64,000 nucleotides of DNA from an uncultured Eggerthella sp. (GTDB lineage: Bacteria > Actinomycetota > Coriobacteriia > Coriobacteriales > Eggerthellaceae): positions 1 to 64,000 of the forward strand of contig CAUASB010000002.1 in NCBI GenBank assembly GCA_958431815.1, in the 5' to 3' direction. The translations under genes were made by a program, and so were the position numbers. Positions 42,378 through 51,086 of this stretch are shown here, piece after piece. Every line of letters starts with the position of its first letter. Positions within the stretch are counted from its first letter, which is position 1. Under the pieces are notes generated by a model, which ran no database searches, was not told where the DNA came from, and saw only the letters and a list, made by a program, of their open reading frames with translations.

Positions 42378-42629
42378 TTACGCTTTCTGGAGCGTAGTGT
42401 CTACCACATCATCGTTAACGGGCATGCCGAGCTCGCCCTTCAGCACGTCGACACGTTGCTGCGCGTTTTCCAGGCGCCCGCGCAGGAAGCGGATGAGCAC
42501 GATGCCGCGCTCGTACTTCACCAAGCTTTCCTCAAGCTCAAGCTTGTTGCTTTCAAGCGCTTCGACAATCTGGCCAAGTTCGGTAATAGCCTCTCGAAAC
42601 GTAAGGTCTACCTTCTGCTCGTCACTCAT
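42378..42629 (-). CDS. xseB: Exodeoxyribonuclease VII small subunit
   Basis: An 83-residue helical XseB (LTFREAITELGQIVEALESNKLELEESLVKYERGI). It binds several copies to XseA in the nuclease that degrades single-stranded DNA. ATG 42629 overlaps the end of xseA by eight bases; a GTG just upstream is possible. The C-terminal extension after the helical hairpin is short. Confidence 0.95.
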   Translation of the reverse strand: MSDEQKVDLTFREAITELGQIVEALESNKLELEESLVKYERGIVLIRFLRGRLENAQQRVDVLKGELGMPVNDDVVDTTLQKA

Positions 42630-44301
42630 CACTGTCCCCTAACGAAAGTAATTCCGACAATTCCGATACTGCTTCCTTTTCAACACGGCAGGAAAGCGCG
42701 CCGTCAATCAACTGGACTTCCACCACGTCGTTCGGCTTCGCGTCGTTTACGCTGCGAAGCACCGAACCGTCCTCTGCACGGGCTATCGACCAACCACGCT
42801 CCAAAATATGCAACGGAGAAAGGTCGTTCAGACGCGCCGTGGCCACTGCAGCTTCCGAATAGAACGGATCGAGCAACGTCTTGCCCAAACGCGCCAACGA
42901 TTCGCTAGCAAGGGAAACCTGATGGTTCGGCCCTGCAAGGAGTGCATCGCCTGCCGCCTTAAGCTGTGAAGAGAGGCGGGAAAGCTCCCCTTGCGCAGGT
43001 TGCAAGGTGCGTGGCAGCGCAGAACGTAAACGTGCTTCGTACGAATCCAGGCGTTCCTGCTGGGACGTTGCGATGTGCGGCCCCACCCGGTTGATGCGGC
43101 TGGCAAGCTGGGAAACCGCATCCGCGCATCCCGAAACTCGCTGCGTGGCCGCCCGTTCCATACGGTCTTGGAACATATCAAGCGTGCGTGCATCTGCCTC
43201 GTACATCGAAGCCGGGTCACGCAACACGGGCCTTGAAGCCAGCGAATCCAGATACTCAACTGAACGGTTAAGGCGATTCACCAGCGTTTTGTCCATACGG
43301 CCGAACAGGGTGTCTATCATGGCCAAAAGCTCAGCGGAATCGGGCGATACCGCAAGCGCCGCCTGCGTGGGTGTAGAGGCACGGTAATCGGAGACCATAT
43401 CGGCAATGGTAGTGTCGGGTTCGTGCCCGATGCCGGTAACCACCGGTACAGGGCAGGCGGCAATAGCGCGCGCCAAGCCCTCGTCGTTGAAGGGCATGAA
43501 GCTTTCAAACGATCCGCCGCCGCGCAAAAGCAGGATAACCTCTACCCCGGCATCACATACCAGCTGCAGCGCCTCGGTCATATCGTGCGCGGCCGTTGCC
43601 CCTTCCACAGGCACGCCGGCAACCACCATGCGCGCCATAGGAAAACAGCGGCGGAACGTGCGCAGTGCATCGTGTACCACCGCACCGTTTGGCGAGGTAA
43701 CAATGCCCACCGTAAGCGGAATGCGCGGAATGGGGCGCTTCCTTGAAGCGTCCATCAGCCCTTCGGCCTTGAGCTTTTCGGCAAGCTGGGCCACCTGCTG
43801 ACGCAGGGCGCCTTCGCCTGCCAGTTTCACGCCGTAGACGTTGAAATCAAGCTTGCCCGAGCGAGCGAAAATGCTGAACTTGCCGGTGAGTTCCACCTTA
43901 GCGCCGATGAACAACTTCACGCCGCTTGCCTGATAGCGGTTCTTCCACATCAGGCACGTCATAACGGCGCCTTCGTCCTTCACGGTGAAGTACACGGCCT
44001 TGTAACCAGGCTTGTCGGAAAGCTCGCTCACCTCGCCCATCACATGGAACGTATGGTTCTTCAGGATGGAATTGGTGATGTTGGTTACTTCGGAAACGGT
44101 AAGGATGTTCGAATCCTTCTTTTCCGCGGAAGGCTTTTCGGGAAACGCGCCAGCGGCAAACCCTGCATCGATAGAACGATACGTTGCCGCACGGGCGGCA
44201 GCGTTCTTCGCCGCCGCTACCACATCGTCGTGCGTTGGGCCGCTTTGCGCAGGCTCGGAGTACCCGAAGCCGCCCATGTATGGCGTGTCGTCACGCGCCA
44301 T
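42622..44301 (-). CDS. xseA: Exodeoxyribonuclease VII large subunit
   Basis: A 559-residue XseA: an OB-fold domain (HVMGEVSELSDKPGYKAVYFTVKDEGAVMTCLMW), the nuclease domain with TSPNGAVVHDALRTFRRCFPMA, RGGGSFESFMPFNDE and GIGHEPDTTIADMVSDYRASTPTQAA, and long helices at the C-terminus. About 80 residues precede the OB domain, longer than in E. coli. It starts three bases behind the zinc protease stop. Third gene of a run metalloprotease-xseA-xseB-HIT. Confidence 0.95.
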   Translation of the reverse strand: MARDDTPYMGGFGYSEPAQSGPTHDDVVAAAKNAAARAATYRSIDAGFAAGAFPEKPSAEKKDSNILTVSEVTNITNSILKNHTFHVMGEVSELSDKPGYKAVYFTVKDEGAVMTCLMWKNRYQASGVKLFIGAKVELTGKFSIFARSGKLDFNVYGVKLAGEGALRQQVAQLAEKLKAEGLMDASRKRPIPRIPLTVGIVTSPNGAVVHDALRTFRRCFPMARMVVAGVPVEGATAAHDMTEALQLVCDAGVEVILLLRGGGSFESFMPFNDEGLARAIAACPVPVVTGIGHEPDTTIADMVSDYRASTPTQAALAVSPDSAELLAMIDTLFGRMDKTLVNRLNRSVEYLDSLASRPVLRDPASMYEADARTLDMFQDRMERAATQRVSGCADAVSQLASRINRVGPHIATSQQERLDSYEARLRSALPRTLQPAQGELSRLSSQLKAAGDALLAGPNHQVSLASESLARLGKTLLDPFYSEAAVATARLNDLSPLHILERGWSIARAEDGSVLRSVNDAKPNDVVEVQLIDGALSCRVEKEAVSELSELLSLGDSDE

Positions 44302-44304
44302 ACG

Positions 44305-44970
44305 CTATTCCTCGTTGAAGATGTTGAGGTAGTACAGAAGCTGCAGAACGGAAACCAGAGCAGCAGCAACGTAGGTGAAGGCGCAAGCGCGCAGAACGCT
44401 CCAAGCACCGGCCTGCTCGCCGCCGGGGATGCCCGTTGCCTTCATGTAGGTAAGGGCGCGGTGGCTTGCGTCGAACTCAACGGGAAGCGTAACAATCTGG
44501 AACAACACGGCAAAGGCGTAGAAGATGATGGCTAGCGTAACCAGGCCCGCCAGGTTCAGGAAGATGCCGATAAGCAGCAGAATGAACCAAGCGTTGGTAG
44601 CGAAGTTCACCACCGGAACCATAGCACCGCGCACCTTCATGGGCGCATAGCCCTGTGCGTACTGGCAGGCATGGCCCACCTCGTGGCATGCCGTTGCCGT
44701 AGCCGTGATGGAACTGCCATTGAACGACTGCGGATCAAGCGTGATGGAATTGTCCTTCGGGTTGAAGAAGTTCTGGTCGTGACCGCCCATGCGAACCTCA
44801 ACGCCCTGCACGCCATAATAGTTCAGCATGCCCACGGCTACCTGGTAGCCCGTCATGCGGCTGGAATTGGGGACATGCGAGTACTTCTTAATTTGATGGT
44901 TCACATACCACTGGGCAAACGCGCCGATGGCAACGGTTACAACAATAAGAAGCAGATAGCTCATGCTCAT
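44305..44970 (-). CDS. Neutral zinc metallopeptidase (YugP-like)
   Basis: A 221-residue membrane protease with an N-terminal helix, the ITATATACHEVGHACQYAQGY zinc motif (HEVGH), and two or more membrane helices (WFILLLIGIFLNLAGLVTLAI; VSVLQLLYYL at the end). Family function is not settled. ATG 44970 follows TTGGAGC; the frame's TTG four codons upstream lies within this site. Probably co-transcribed with xseA. Confidence 0.88.
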   Translation of the reverse strand: MSMSYLLLIVVTVAIGAFAQWYVNHQIKKYSHVPNSSRMTGYQVAVGMLNYYGVQGVEVRMGGHDQNFFNPKDNSITLDPQSFNGSSITATATACHEVGHACQYAQGYAPMKVRGAMVPVVNFATNAWFILLLIGIFLNLAGLVTLAIIFYAFAVLFQIVTLPVEFDASHRALTYMKATGIPGGEQAGAWSVLRACAFTYVAAALVSVLQLLYYLNIFNEE

Positions 44971-45026
44971 GAAAAGCTCCAAGAATCAATCGGTAAAACG
45001 GGTAATTGAAAGTAGAATAGCGGCAT

Positions 45027-46196
45027 TTACTCCGCTGGGTGTCCGTCCTGATGCCCATCACGCACGATAACCAGATTTCCGTCATCGAGTCGTAAGGAAA
45101 ACGTGCCGTTCAGAAGCTCGGAAAGCTCCTTGCCCACCACACGGTAGCGCCAGCCGGAAAGCAGTTCGCAGTCTTCCTCGTGACCGCGTGCCAGCTTCAT
45201 AAGCTCAGCTTGCGGAGCCAGGGTTTGCGCCGCAATGCGGTTTTCCCGCGCGCGCAGGTGCACAATGGCGTTCATCAGATCCACTGCAATATCCACATTC
45301 GCCTCGCTTTTATGGGGCTTCGAGATAACGGGCAGGTCTTCTTCCGGGCACTCCAAGCCTCGTTTGATGCACTTCAGCGCCACGCGGCCCTCTGCCGGGC
45401 GAAGTGCTTCGCGCATGCCGCGTACCATGTACAACTCGTCGAGGGAACGCGCCTCGCGACGGCAGGCTTCCACGATCTGCTCATCAGAGACGATCCATTT
45501 GCGGGGAATGTTCACCTTCTGGGCACGCTCTTCGCGCCACGCGGCAAACTCACGGGCGGCGGCAATCTGACGGGGCGAAAGCTGGTTCACGCGACGCAGT
45601 TTGCGCCAGCGGGAACGGGGGTCGATTTCATACTTCTTCGGGTTCGAGATCTCCGCGAACGCATCGTCCAGCCAGGAAAGACGGCCCTTCTCTTCCAGGC
45701 GTGCCACCATGTCGTGGTAGATCTTCGGCAAATAGGTAACGTCGTCGGCCGCGTATTCCACCTGAGAATCGCTCAAGGGCCTGCGCGACCAATCAGTGTA
45801 CGAATCCTTCTTCGGCAGCGTTACCCCGCAGAACGCATGAACCAGCGAAGCATACGATGCCTGCTGGGTTTTGCCCAACAGCGCGGCAGCCACCTGCGTG
45901 TCGAACACCGGAGTGGGCACCACGCCGGTTTCGTGGTACAGGATCTCGATGTCCTGCGAGGAAGCGTGGAAGATCTTCACGATGTTTCGGTTGGTAAGCA
46001 CGGGAGCCATAACGCGCAAGTCGCGTATCCCCAGCGGATCGATGATGGCAACTTCGCCTTCGATGGCAACCTGAATCAGGCAGAGCTTCGCGTAATAGGT
46101 TTTCTCACGCAAAAACTCGGTATCTATGGCCATGTAGGGGCTTTCTGCGCAACGCGCCAAGAAATCCCGTAAAGCAGCGTCGGTTTCGACGAGCAT
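45027..46196 (-). CDS. rnd: Ribonuclease D
   Basis: A 389-residue 3'-5' exoribonuclease trimming tRNA and other structured RNAs. The DEDD exonuclease domain has YMAIDTEFLREKTYYAKLCLIQVA, IVKIFHASSQDIEIL and VEYAADDVTYLPKIYHDM, followed by one or two HRDC domains (LSPRQIAAAREFAAWREERAQKVN). ATG 46196 was chosen (GAAGGGTG ahead); the frame's 54 extra upstream codons look non-coding. Divergent from the lipid kinase gene. Confidence 0.93.
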   Translation of the reverse strand: MLVETDAALRDFLARCAESPYMAIDTEFLREKTYYAKLCLIQVAIEGEVAIIDPLGIRDLRVMAPVLTNRNIVKIFHASSQDIEILYHETGVVPTPVFDTQVAAALLGKTQQASYASLVHAFCGVTLPKKDSYTDWSRRPLSDSQVEYAADDVTYLPKIYHDMVARLEEKGRLSWLDDAFAEISNPKKYEIDPRSRWRKLRRVNQLSPRQIAAAREFAAWREERAQKVNIPRKWIVSDEQIVEACRREARSLDELYMVRGMREALRPAEGRVALKCIKRGLECPEEDLPVISKPHKSEANVDIAVDLMNAIVHLRARENRIAAQTLAPQAELMKLARGHEEDCELLSGWRYRVVGKELSELLNGTFSLRLDDGNLVIVRDGHQDGHPAE

Positions 46197-46314
46197 TGAA
46201 CACCCTTCGTGTCGGTTTATCTTGCAATGCCTGCGGTTGTGCGCAGCCCATGGGCGTTTTGCGCCGCAAGCGGGCATATCATGTACCATTGCATGGTAAC
46301 AAAAGGGGGGTACC

Positions 46315-47232
46315 GTGAAAGTACTTGTCATACATAATCTACGCTCTGGACTGCGCAACGGCGCAGTGTACGACTTTATGCGCAGCTATGCCGAACAGGG
46401 CGATTCCGTTACCATCCGCTCGTTGGGGCCAGGAACCGAGCTTGCCCCGCTGTTGGAAGATGCCGCCGAATACGATTTCGTGGTGGCAAGCGGCGGCGAC
46501 GGCACCATCGCTTCGGTAAGCTACGAGCTGCGAAACACCAACATTCCCATCCTGCCCTACCCCGCCGGCACGGCAAACCTCCTGGCGCTGAACCTCTACG
46601 AACCCAACGAGTCGCACGCCTTGTGCAAGTTGGTTGACGAAGCGCTTACCCTGAACTTCGATATGGGCGAAATCGAGGCAGCCGACGGCACCAAGATGGG
46701 CTTTACCGTTATGGCGGGCTGCGGCTACGACGAGCTGATCATGCGCAACGCCACCGGCCACAAGCACCTTTTGGGCGATATGGCCTATTTCGAGGCAGCG
46801 TTTTCGAACCCCAAGCCCCAGGTTTCCGAGTTCACCCTTACCATCGACGGCGAAATCGTGAAGGTTTCCGGCATCGGCGTTATCCTTGCCAACTTCTCGA
46901 AGATCCAGTTCGACTTGCAGGTGGCCGACGAAAACCTTCCCCGTGACGGCAAGCTCGACGTGGTAGTGCTGAAAACGGAAAACGCCATACAGCTTATCCC
47001 CACGTTGATGGCAAAGGTGTTCGACCACACCGGCGCACTGGCCAAAAAGGTTGGCGGCTTGGAAATCTACCGCGGAACGGAAATACGCATTGATGCCGAA
47101 CCTGCCCTGCGCGTGGAATACGACGGTGAACCCACCGAGGTAACAACGCCCATCACCGCCCGCTGCCTGCCCGGCGCCGTGCGTTTCGTGGTTTCCGACG
47201 AGTGCCACAAGCACTTCAGCCCTGAAGAATAA
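46315..47232 (+). CDS. Diacylglycerol/sphingosine kinase family protein (YegS-like)
   Basis: A 305-residue lipid kinase catalytic-domain protein. It has KVLVIHNLRSG, the nucleotide motif VVASGGDGTIASVSYEL, YPAGTANLLALNL, and the C-terminal domain containing RDGKLDVVVL. Substrate is unknown (diacylglycerol, phosphatidylglycerol or another lipid). GTG 46315 is four bases behind AGGGGGG. A TACCAT-TGC-ATGGTA palindrome lies in the shared promoter region (46283-46297). Confidence 0.9.
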   Translation: MKVLVIHNLRSGLRNGAVYDFMRSYAEQGDSVTIRSLGPGTELAPLLEDAAEYDFVVASGGDGTIASVSYELRNTNIPILPYPAGTANLLALNLYEPNESHALCKLVDEALTLNFDMGEIEAADGTKMGFTVMAGCGYDELIMRNATGHKHLLGDMAYFEAAFSNPKPQVSEFTLTIDGEIVKVSGIGVILANFSKIQFDLQVADENLPRDGKLDVVVLKTENAIQLIPTLMAKVFDHTGALAKKVGGLEIYRGTEIRIDAEPALRVEYDGEPTEVTTPITARCLPGAVRFVVSDECHKHFSPEE

Positions 47233-47284
47233 GGGCGCATCACCTCGTAAAACAGGCCATGCCCCAAATACAGCATCACCATTA

Positions 47285-47327
47285 AAAAGCCGCTTGACCC
47301 CATCACGGGTCAAGCGGCTTTTGTTTT
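47285..47327 (+). terminator. Intrinsic terminator of the lipid kinase gene
   Basis: AAAAGCCGCTTGACCC pairs perfectly with GGGTCAAGCGGCTTTT around six bases, followed by GTTTT. Confidence 0.95.
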
Positions 47328-47371
47328 GCAGAGGTATGCGCAAGGCTGCTGCCTTCGATGCGCCGAAGCCC

Positions 47372-48283
47372 CTACTTCTCCTGTTTCTCGTCCTCTTTCA
47401 GCTCCTGAGCTTCAAGCAGGGCATTGGCAAGCTGCAACGTGTCGGTGTTCTGCGGATTGAAACCACGGGCACGCATCATTTCCAAGTTCTTCTGCGCCGT
47501 CCATTCCTGGAAGTTCTTGTTGTAGCGCATCTGAATCACCTCGAGCACTACCGCAAACACCATGGCGAAATACACCATCAGCTTTTCGGCGTGCATGTCG
47601 AACACTTCAATGCCCGAATTGATACCCAAACCGTCAAGCGCAAGCAAAGCACCGATAACGGTAATGAACACCAGTGCCAAGATCTTCATCTCGGTATGAG
47701 CGTTGATGAAGTCGGAAATCGTGTCGATGAACACCATCATCAAGATAACGGCAAGCATCACCGCGATGATCATGACAATCAGGTGGTTTGCCAGGCCAAC
47801 TGCCGTGATAACCGAGTCGATGGAAAATACCACGTCCATAACTATGATGGTGGCAACCGCCCCCACAAGGCCAATGGTTTTACGGGGCTTTTCGGCGTCG
47901 CCTTGGCCTTCCTTTTCCTCGGTAAGGTTAAGCACATCGCGCAATTCCGAGATGCCCTTGTAAATAAGGTACACACCACCTAGCAGCAGAACCAGATCGC
48001 GGACGGAAAGCCCGAATTCCGCGCCATTGATATAAAGGCCCGGGATAGTGAACAGCTTGTCGGTCATATGCACCAAAAACGAAGCGAAGCACAGGAAGAT
48101 ACAACGCGAAACCAGCGCGCCCAGAAGGCCCAGCCTACGTCCGATATGCTGCTTTTCCGGAGGCAGACGATCGGTGGTTAGAACGATGAACACCAGGTTG
48201 TCTACCCCAAGCACGATTTCCAAAAACATCAGCGTAACCAAGCTGATCCATGCCTCAGGTGTGGCGAAGACCGAAAGATCCAT
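47372..48283 (-). CDS. TerC family integral membrane protein
   Basis: A 303-residue protein with seven or more membrane helices. The TerC marks are WISLVTLMFLEIVLGVDNLVFIVL (buried acidic residues), VMDVVFSIDSVITAVG and TEMKILALVFITVIGALL. TerC proteins export metal ions, notably Mn, often to load secreted enzymes. ATG 48283 (AAAGGGCAG ahead) was preferred; the ATG at 48325 lies directly behind a terminator T-run and has no ribosome site. Regulated by a yybP-ykoY riboswitch in the leader. Confidence 0.92.
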   Translation of the reverse strand: MDLSVFATPEAWISLVTLMFLEIVLGVDNLVFIVLTTDRLPPEKQHIGRRLGLLGALVSRCIFLCFASFLVHMTDKLFTIPGLYINGAEFGLSVRDLVLLLGGVYLIYKGISELRDVLNLTEEKEGQGDAEKPRKTIGLVGAVATIIVMDVVFSIDSVITAVGLANHLIVMIIAVMLAVILMMVFIDTISDFINAHTEMKILALVFITVIGALLALDGLGINSGIEVFDMHAEKLMVYFAMVFAVVLEVIQMRYNKNFQEWTAQKNLEMMRARGFNPQNTDTLQLANALLEAQELKEDEKQEK

Positions 48284-48325
48284 AAAGCGCACTGCCCTTT
48301 CTTTGCCCTTTTCGAACCCGTCCAT

Positions 48326-48379
48326 AAAAAACTCACGGTGCGCACAAGCGGGAACGAACGCTTATACACACCGTGAGTC
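48326..48379 (-). terminator. Expression-platform terminator of the TerC leader
   Basis: On the minus strand CTCACGGTGTGTATAAGCG pairs over 19 positions with CGCTTGTGCGCACCGTGAG, three of them U-G, followed by TTTTTT. Its 5' arm starts within the riboswitch's conserved AACGAGACTCACGG, so ligand binding would compete with it. Confidence 0.9.
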
Positions 48380-48465
48380 TCGTTATTGAAGACACGCCAG
48401 ACTCATAAACGAGCCATGATGTTGACGGGCCACATATATGTTATGCCGACTACTCCCTCACAGGA
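48365..48465 (-). promoter_or_regulatory. yybP-ykoY family (manganese) riboswitch
   Basis: On the minus strand the family's conserved blocks appear in order: GAGGGAGTAGTCGG, CCCGTCAACATCATGG and AACGAGACTCACGG. The element precedes a TerC gene, the most frequent neighbour of this class. Architecture suggests an ON switch: Mn-bound aptamer would sequester the 5' arm of the downstream terminator. Confidence 0.88.
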
Positions 48466-48648
48466 TTTTGCCATCTTACCATGAAGCAGGCGTGCATCAT
48501 GCTTTGTTTACGGCAAACAGACAATCACCACGAATGGGCGGCAAGGCAAATCGAGTACGCACCACTTCGACAGCACACCGCCTAAGACACTTGCCACAGT
48601 CAAACGCACCCAATCCGAAAGCGCATGGCTTGATCGGAAAACGTTACG
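48466..48648. other. Intergenic, promoter region of the TerC leader
   Basis: About 180 bases without a credible gene. TAAGAT (about 48472-48477, minus) may be the -10 of the riboswitch transcript. Confidence 0.35.
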
Positions 48649-48675
48649 AAAAAGGGCGCCATCACAGGCGCCCTT
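48649..48675 (-). terminator. Intrinsic terminator of the following minus-strand gene
   Basis: AAGGGCGCC-TGTGAT-GGCGCCCTT followed by TTT on the minus strand, behind the stop at 48712. Confidence 0.9.
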
Positions 48676-48711
48676 CGATTCGAATGTCCTATTCCAGCTT
48701 TCAACAGAAGC

Positions 48712-49266
48712 TTAATTGATGTAGAGCGTAGTGCCCATATCGAGCCCCCACGCGGCAACCACGTAGGGTTCGCAGGTGGCAGAGCCGTCTTCGCTGTTCG
48801 CCAACGTTGCCATAAGCGTATGGCTGCCGAAATCATGCAAGTTAAACGTGGTGCGCTGACCCACGATGGCTTTGTGGGTTTCAGCAGGCTCGGGATCGTT
48901 CGACGGATCGTCGTCCTTCAGAAGCGAGGAAACATCGCCGTTGTAGATGGAAACCGCTACTTCCTTGCCATTCAAATTGCTGTTGTTGGTGTTGATACCG
49001 ACGTTGAGCGTGCCCGCAAGCGCTTGCAGGAAGAAATACCCCAGCAACACAACCAGAACCAAACCTAGCAGAAGCTTCAGCAGAAACATCTTGAGCGTCT
49101 GGCCGCCCGGTATGCCGTTCTCGCTCTTTTTGGCAACGGGCTTTTTAATGCCCGCCTTGATTTCGGCTCTGCGAGCAGCCTCGGCGCGGGCAGCTGCCAC
49201 ACCTTCGGAAATGCTCTGCGAGCCGTAGTTTTCTTTTTCGGAATCGTTTCCCTCTTCGTGCGCCAT
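48712..49266 (-). CDS. Membrane-anchored protein of unknown function
   Basis: A 184-residue protein with a charged cytoplasmic part (residues 1-55), one membrane helix (MFLLKLLLGLVLVVLLGYFFLQALAG) and an outside beta-rich domain (KEVAVSIYNGDVSSLL, FNLHDFGSHTLMATLANS). Two outer cysteines are not evident. ATG 49266 lies six bases behind GGGGAAGGGG; the frame's extension upstream runs into tRNA-Gly and is false. No family recognised. Confidence 0.6.
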   Translation of the reverse strand: MAHEEGNDSEKENYGSQSISEGVAAARAEAARRAEIKAGIKKPVAKKSENGIPGGQTLKMFLLKLLLGLVLVVLLGYFFLQALAGTLNVGINTNNSNLNGKEVAVSIYNGDVSSLLKDDDPSNDPEPAETHKAIVGQRTTFNLHDFGSHTLMATLANSEDGSATCEPYVVAAWGLDMGTTLYIN

Positions 49267-49316
49267 GCGCGTCCCCTTCCCCTCTGGAACACCGTAATTG
49301 TACCCGAAAACGAAAG

Positions 49317-49343
49317 AAGCCCTTGCAGGGTTACTGCAAGGGC
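49317..49343 (-). terminator. Terminator of tRNA-Gly copy 1
   Basis: GCCCTTGCAG / CTGCAAGGGC stem followed by TTCTTTCGTTTTC on the minus strand. Confidence 0.85.
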
Positions 49344-49356
49344 TTCGGCTTTGTAA

Positions 49357-49432
49357 TGGAGCGGACGACGGGATTCGAACCCGCGACCCCAACCTTGGCA
49401 AGGTTATGCTCTACCAGCTGAGCCACGTCCGC
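49357..49432 (-). tRNA. tRNA-Gly (GCC), copy 1
   Basis: Full cloverleaf: acceptor GCGGACG/CGTCCGC, D-arm GGCTCAGCTGGTAGAGC, anticodon arm CCTTGCCAAGG (anticodon GCC), T-arm GCGGGTTCGAATCCCGT, discriminator T, and an encoded CCA. A TATAAT-like box precedes it. Identical to copies 2 and 3. Confidence 0.98.
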
Positions 49433-49501
49433 GCGACAGCAATTTATTATACGGATTCCAAGAACCCGCGCAACCCCCTTTTTGAAAAACTTTTAGGGGC
49501 A

Positions 49502-50170
49502 TTACACCTCGAAATCGTAGGGGACGCAGTACCACACTACCCTGCCGATTACGGTAAGCGTTTCGTTTTTGCCCTCATCGTAATCGAAAATCTGCGTTTT
49601 AAACGTCGGGTCGGTCGAACAAGGCTCCAGCGCAATGCCGTTGTTAAGCTTACGCACACGCTTAACCGTAGCCTCCGACCTGCCAACACTCACCGCATAT
49701 ACGCGCCCATCTTCCACTTCAGTAGTGGGATGCACTAGCGCGTAGCTCCCGTTGGGCAGGCGCAGGTTCATGGATTCGCCCTTGACCTTCAGGAAAAACG
49801 CCCTCGGATAACAATCCAAAAGCACATTGGGAACAGGGTACACATCATTGGTCTCAAGCATTTCAAGGGGCGCGCCAGCTGCAATCGAACCATAAAGCGG
49901 CGCATAGCCATAGAGCGATTCCGAACCTGGCTTCGGCTGACGCAAGACCCTACGCGCATAGCCCAGCACGTCGCTGTACACATCGTCCATCTTCAAATCG
50001 GGCAATGACTCGACGATCTTCACCGCATTGGTGAAACGGGGAATGTTGTTGCCGCACTCCCAAGAAGAAACGGCGGTTTGGCTTACCTCTGCGATTTCAG
50101 CAAGCTGCTCTTGCGACAAACCGAAGTTGCCTCGAATCGCGTGAATGTTGTTCCCGATGTAGTTTTCCAT
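49502..50170 (-). CDS. CI/LexA-like XRE repressor with S24 peptidase domain
   Basis: A 222-residue phage-repressor-like protein. The N-terminal HTH is IRGNFGLSQEQLAEIAEVSQTAVSSWECG. Linker cleavage would be at the Ala-Gly in YGSIAAGAPLEM. The S24 domain has the serine in LKVKGESMNLRLPNGSYAL and the lysine in SEATVKRVRKL. Such repressors self-cleave on RecA filaments. ATG 50170 has GAGGGGGAAAG ahead. Divergent from a small Cro-like gene, the arrangement of a phage switch, but no other phage gene is seen. Confidence 0.85.
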   Translation of the reverse strand: MENYIGNNIHAIRGNFGLSQEQLAEIAEVSQTAVSSWECGNNIPRFTNAVKIVESLPDLKMDDVYSDVLGYARRVLRQPKPGSESLYGYAPLYGSIAAGAPLEMLETNDVYPVPNVLLDCYPRAFFLKVKGESMNLRLPNGSYALVHPTTEVEDGRVYAVSVGRSEATVKRVRKLNNGIALEPCSTDPTFKTQIFDYDEGKNETLTVIGRVVWYCVPYDFEV

Positions 50171-50224
50171 GTGTCTTTCCCCCTCTGCGCGAACCATGCT
50201 ACCAAATAAGGTTCTATTCCCTGA

Positions 50225-50252
50225 TTGACACCAGGTTTTTACCCGTTAATCT
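50225..50252 (+). promoter_or_regulatory. Promoter and operator of the Cro-like gene
   Basis: TTGACA and TAATCT separated by 16 bases. ACCAGGT...TCTGGT arms flank the spacer, a likely binding site for the divergent repressor. Confidence 0.6.
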
Positions 50253-50278
50253 GGTACTAATCAAAAGCGGAGGTAAAC

Positions 50279-50488
50279 ATGAAAAACTGGTTTCAGAAAG
50301 CGCGCGAAGCTGCGGGGCTTTCCCCTGAGGAATGCGCTTCGGTGCTTTTAGATTCCCATGATTCCTTCGCTCGCAAAGAGAAAAACCCTGGTACGTTCAC
50401 GCTTAACGAGCTTCGCGCCTTGCATAGCGTCTTCAATGAGGATGCACGCAAAATCGTCCGTGAAGCACTCCGCGACATCTACCTTTAA
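50279..50488 (+). CDS. Small Cro-like HTH protein
   Basis: A 69-residue protein with an XRE-like HTH (WFQKAREAAGLSPEECASVL, DSHDSFARKEKNPGTFTL, LNELRALHSVFNEDARKI). GCGGAGG lies five bases ahead of ATG 50279. Divergent from the CI/LexA-like repressor and probably the counterpart regulator. Followed after 51 bases by the DUF1292 gene. Confidence 0.65.
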   Translation: MKNWFQKAREAAGLSPEECASVLLDSHDSFARKEKNPGTFTLNELRALHSVFNEDARKIVREALRDIYL

Positions 50489-50539
50489 CATGCACTCGTT
50501 TACCTGTTTAACAGGTATCGGATTTAAGGAGGCGCCCTT

Positions 50540-50836
50540 ATGAACACTGCAAAAGCAGAGGCACTGCACTTTCCCGTTGTTCAAGAGGACGGCTCCGTGG
50601 CCGAATGCGAGGCACTGCTTACGTTCGATGATCCCTGCATGGGCAGAAGTTACCTTGTGTACACCGACAACAGCGTCGACGAATCTGGCGCGCTTACGCT
50701 CTTCGCTTCCTCGTATCGGAAAGATGCCCTTGCAAAAGGCACGGGGACGCTTTGCAAAACCGACCTTCTGCCCATTCAGACCAAAGCCGAATGGGCGCTT
50801 ATCGATGCGGCACTGGAAGCAGCAACAAGAAACTAG
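50540..50836 (+). CDS. DUF1292 family protein
   Basis: A 98-residue protein with the DUF1292 pattern: FPVVQEDGSVAECEALLTFD, YLVYTDNSVDESGALTLFASSY, and LLPIQTKAEWALIDAAL. Function of the family is unknown. TAAGGAGG precedes the ATG. In the same direction as the Cro-like gene and possibly co-transcribed. Confidence 0.82.
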   Translation: MNTAKAEALHFPVVQEDGSVAECEALLTFDDPCMGRSYLVYTDNSVDESGALTLFASSYRKDALAKGTGTLCKTDLLPIQTKAEWALIDAALEAATRN

Positions 50837-51086
50837 CCGTTTCGCGCAAACCCCTATCATTTAGCCACCTGGCCTGAAATGGCCCCATCGCTCCATAGCA
50901 AGTGCCCATAACGCGCACAGCACCGCTCACCGCCGACCAAGTGTTTCGTGTCCGTTTCCAAATATGCGCCAGAAGCCCTTCTTTTGTTCCATAAGGTAGA
51001 ATATCTCGTTACGTCTACGTACGTTCAAGGTACGCATGGTTAAGCGCGCCTTGCCCTAATAGGACATCGAGTAAGAAAGGTTTTCC

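Noticed and set aside
49502..50836. Complete prophage
   Set aside because: Only a CI-like and a Cro-like gene are seen; no integrase, replication, packaging or structural genes.
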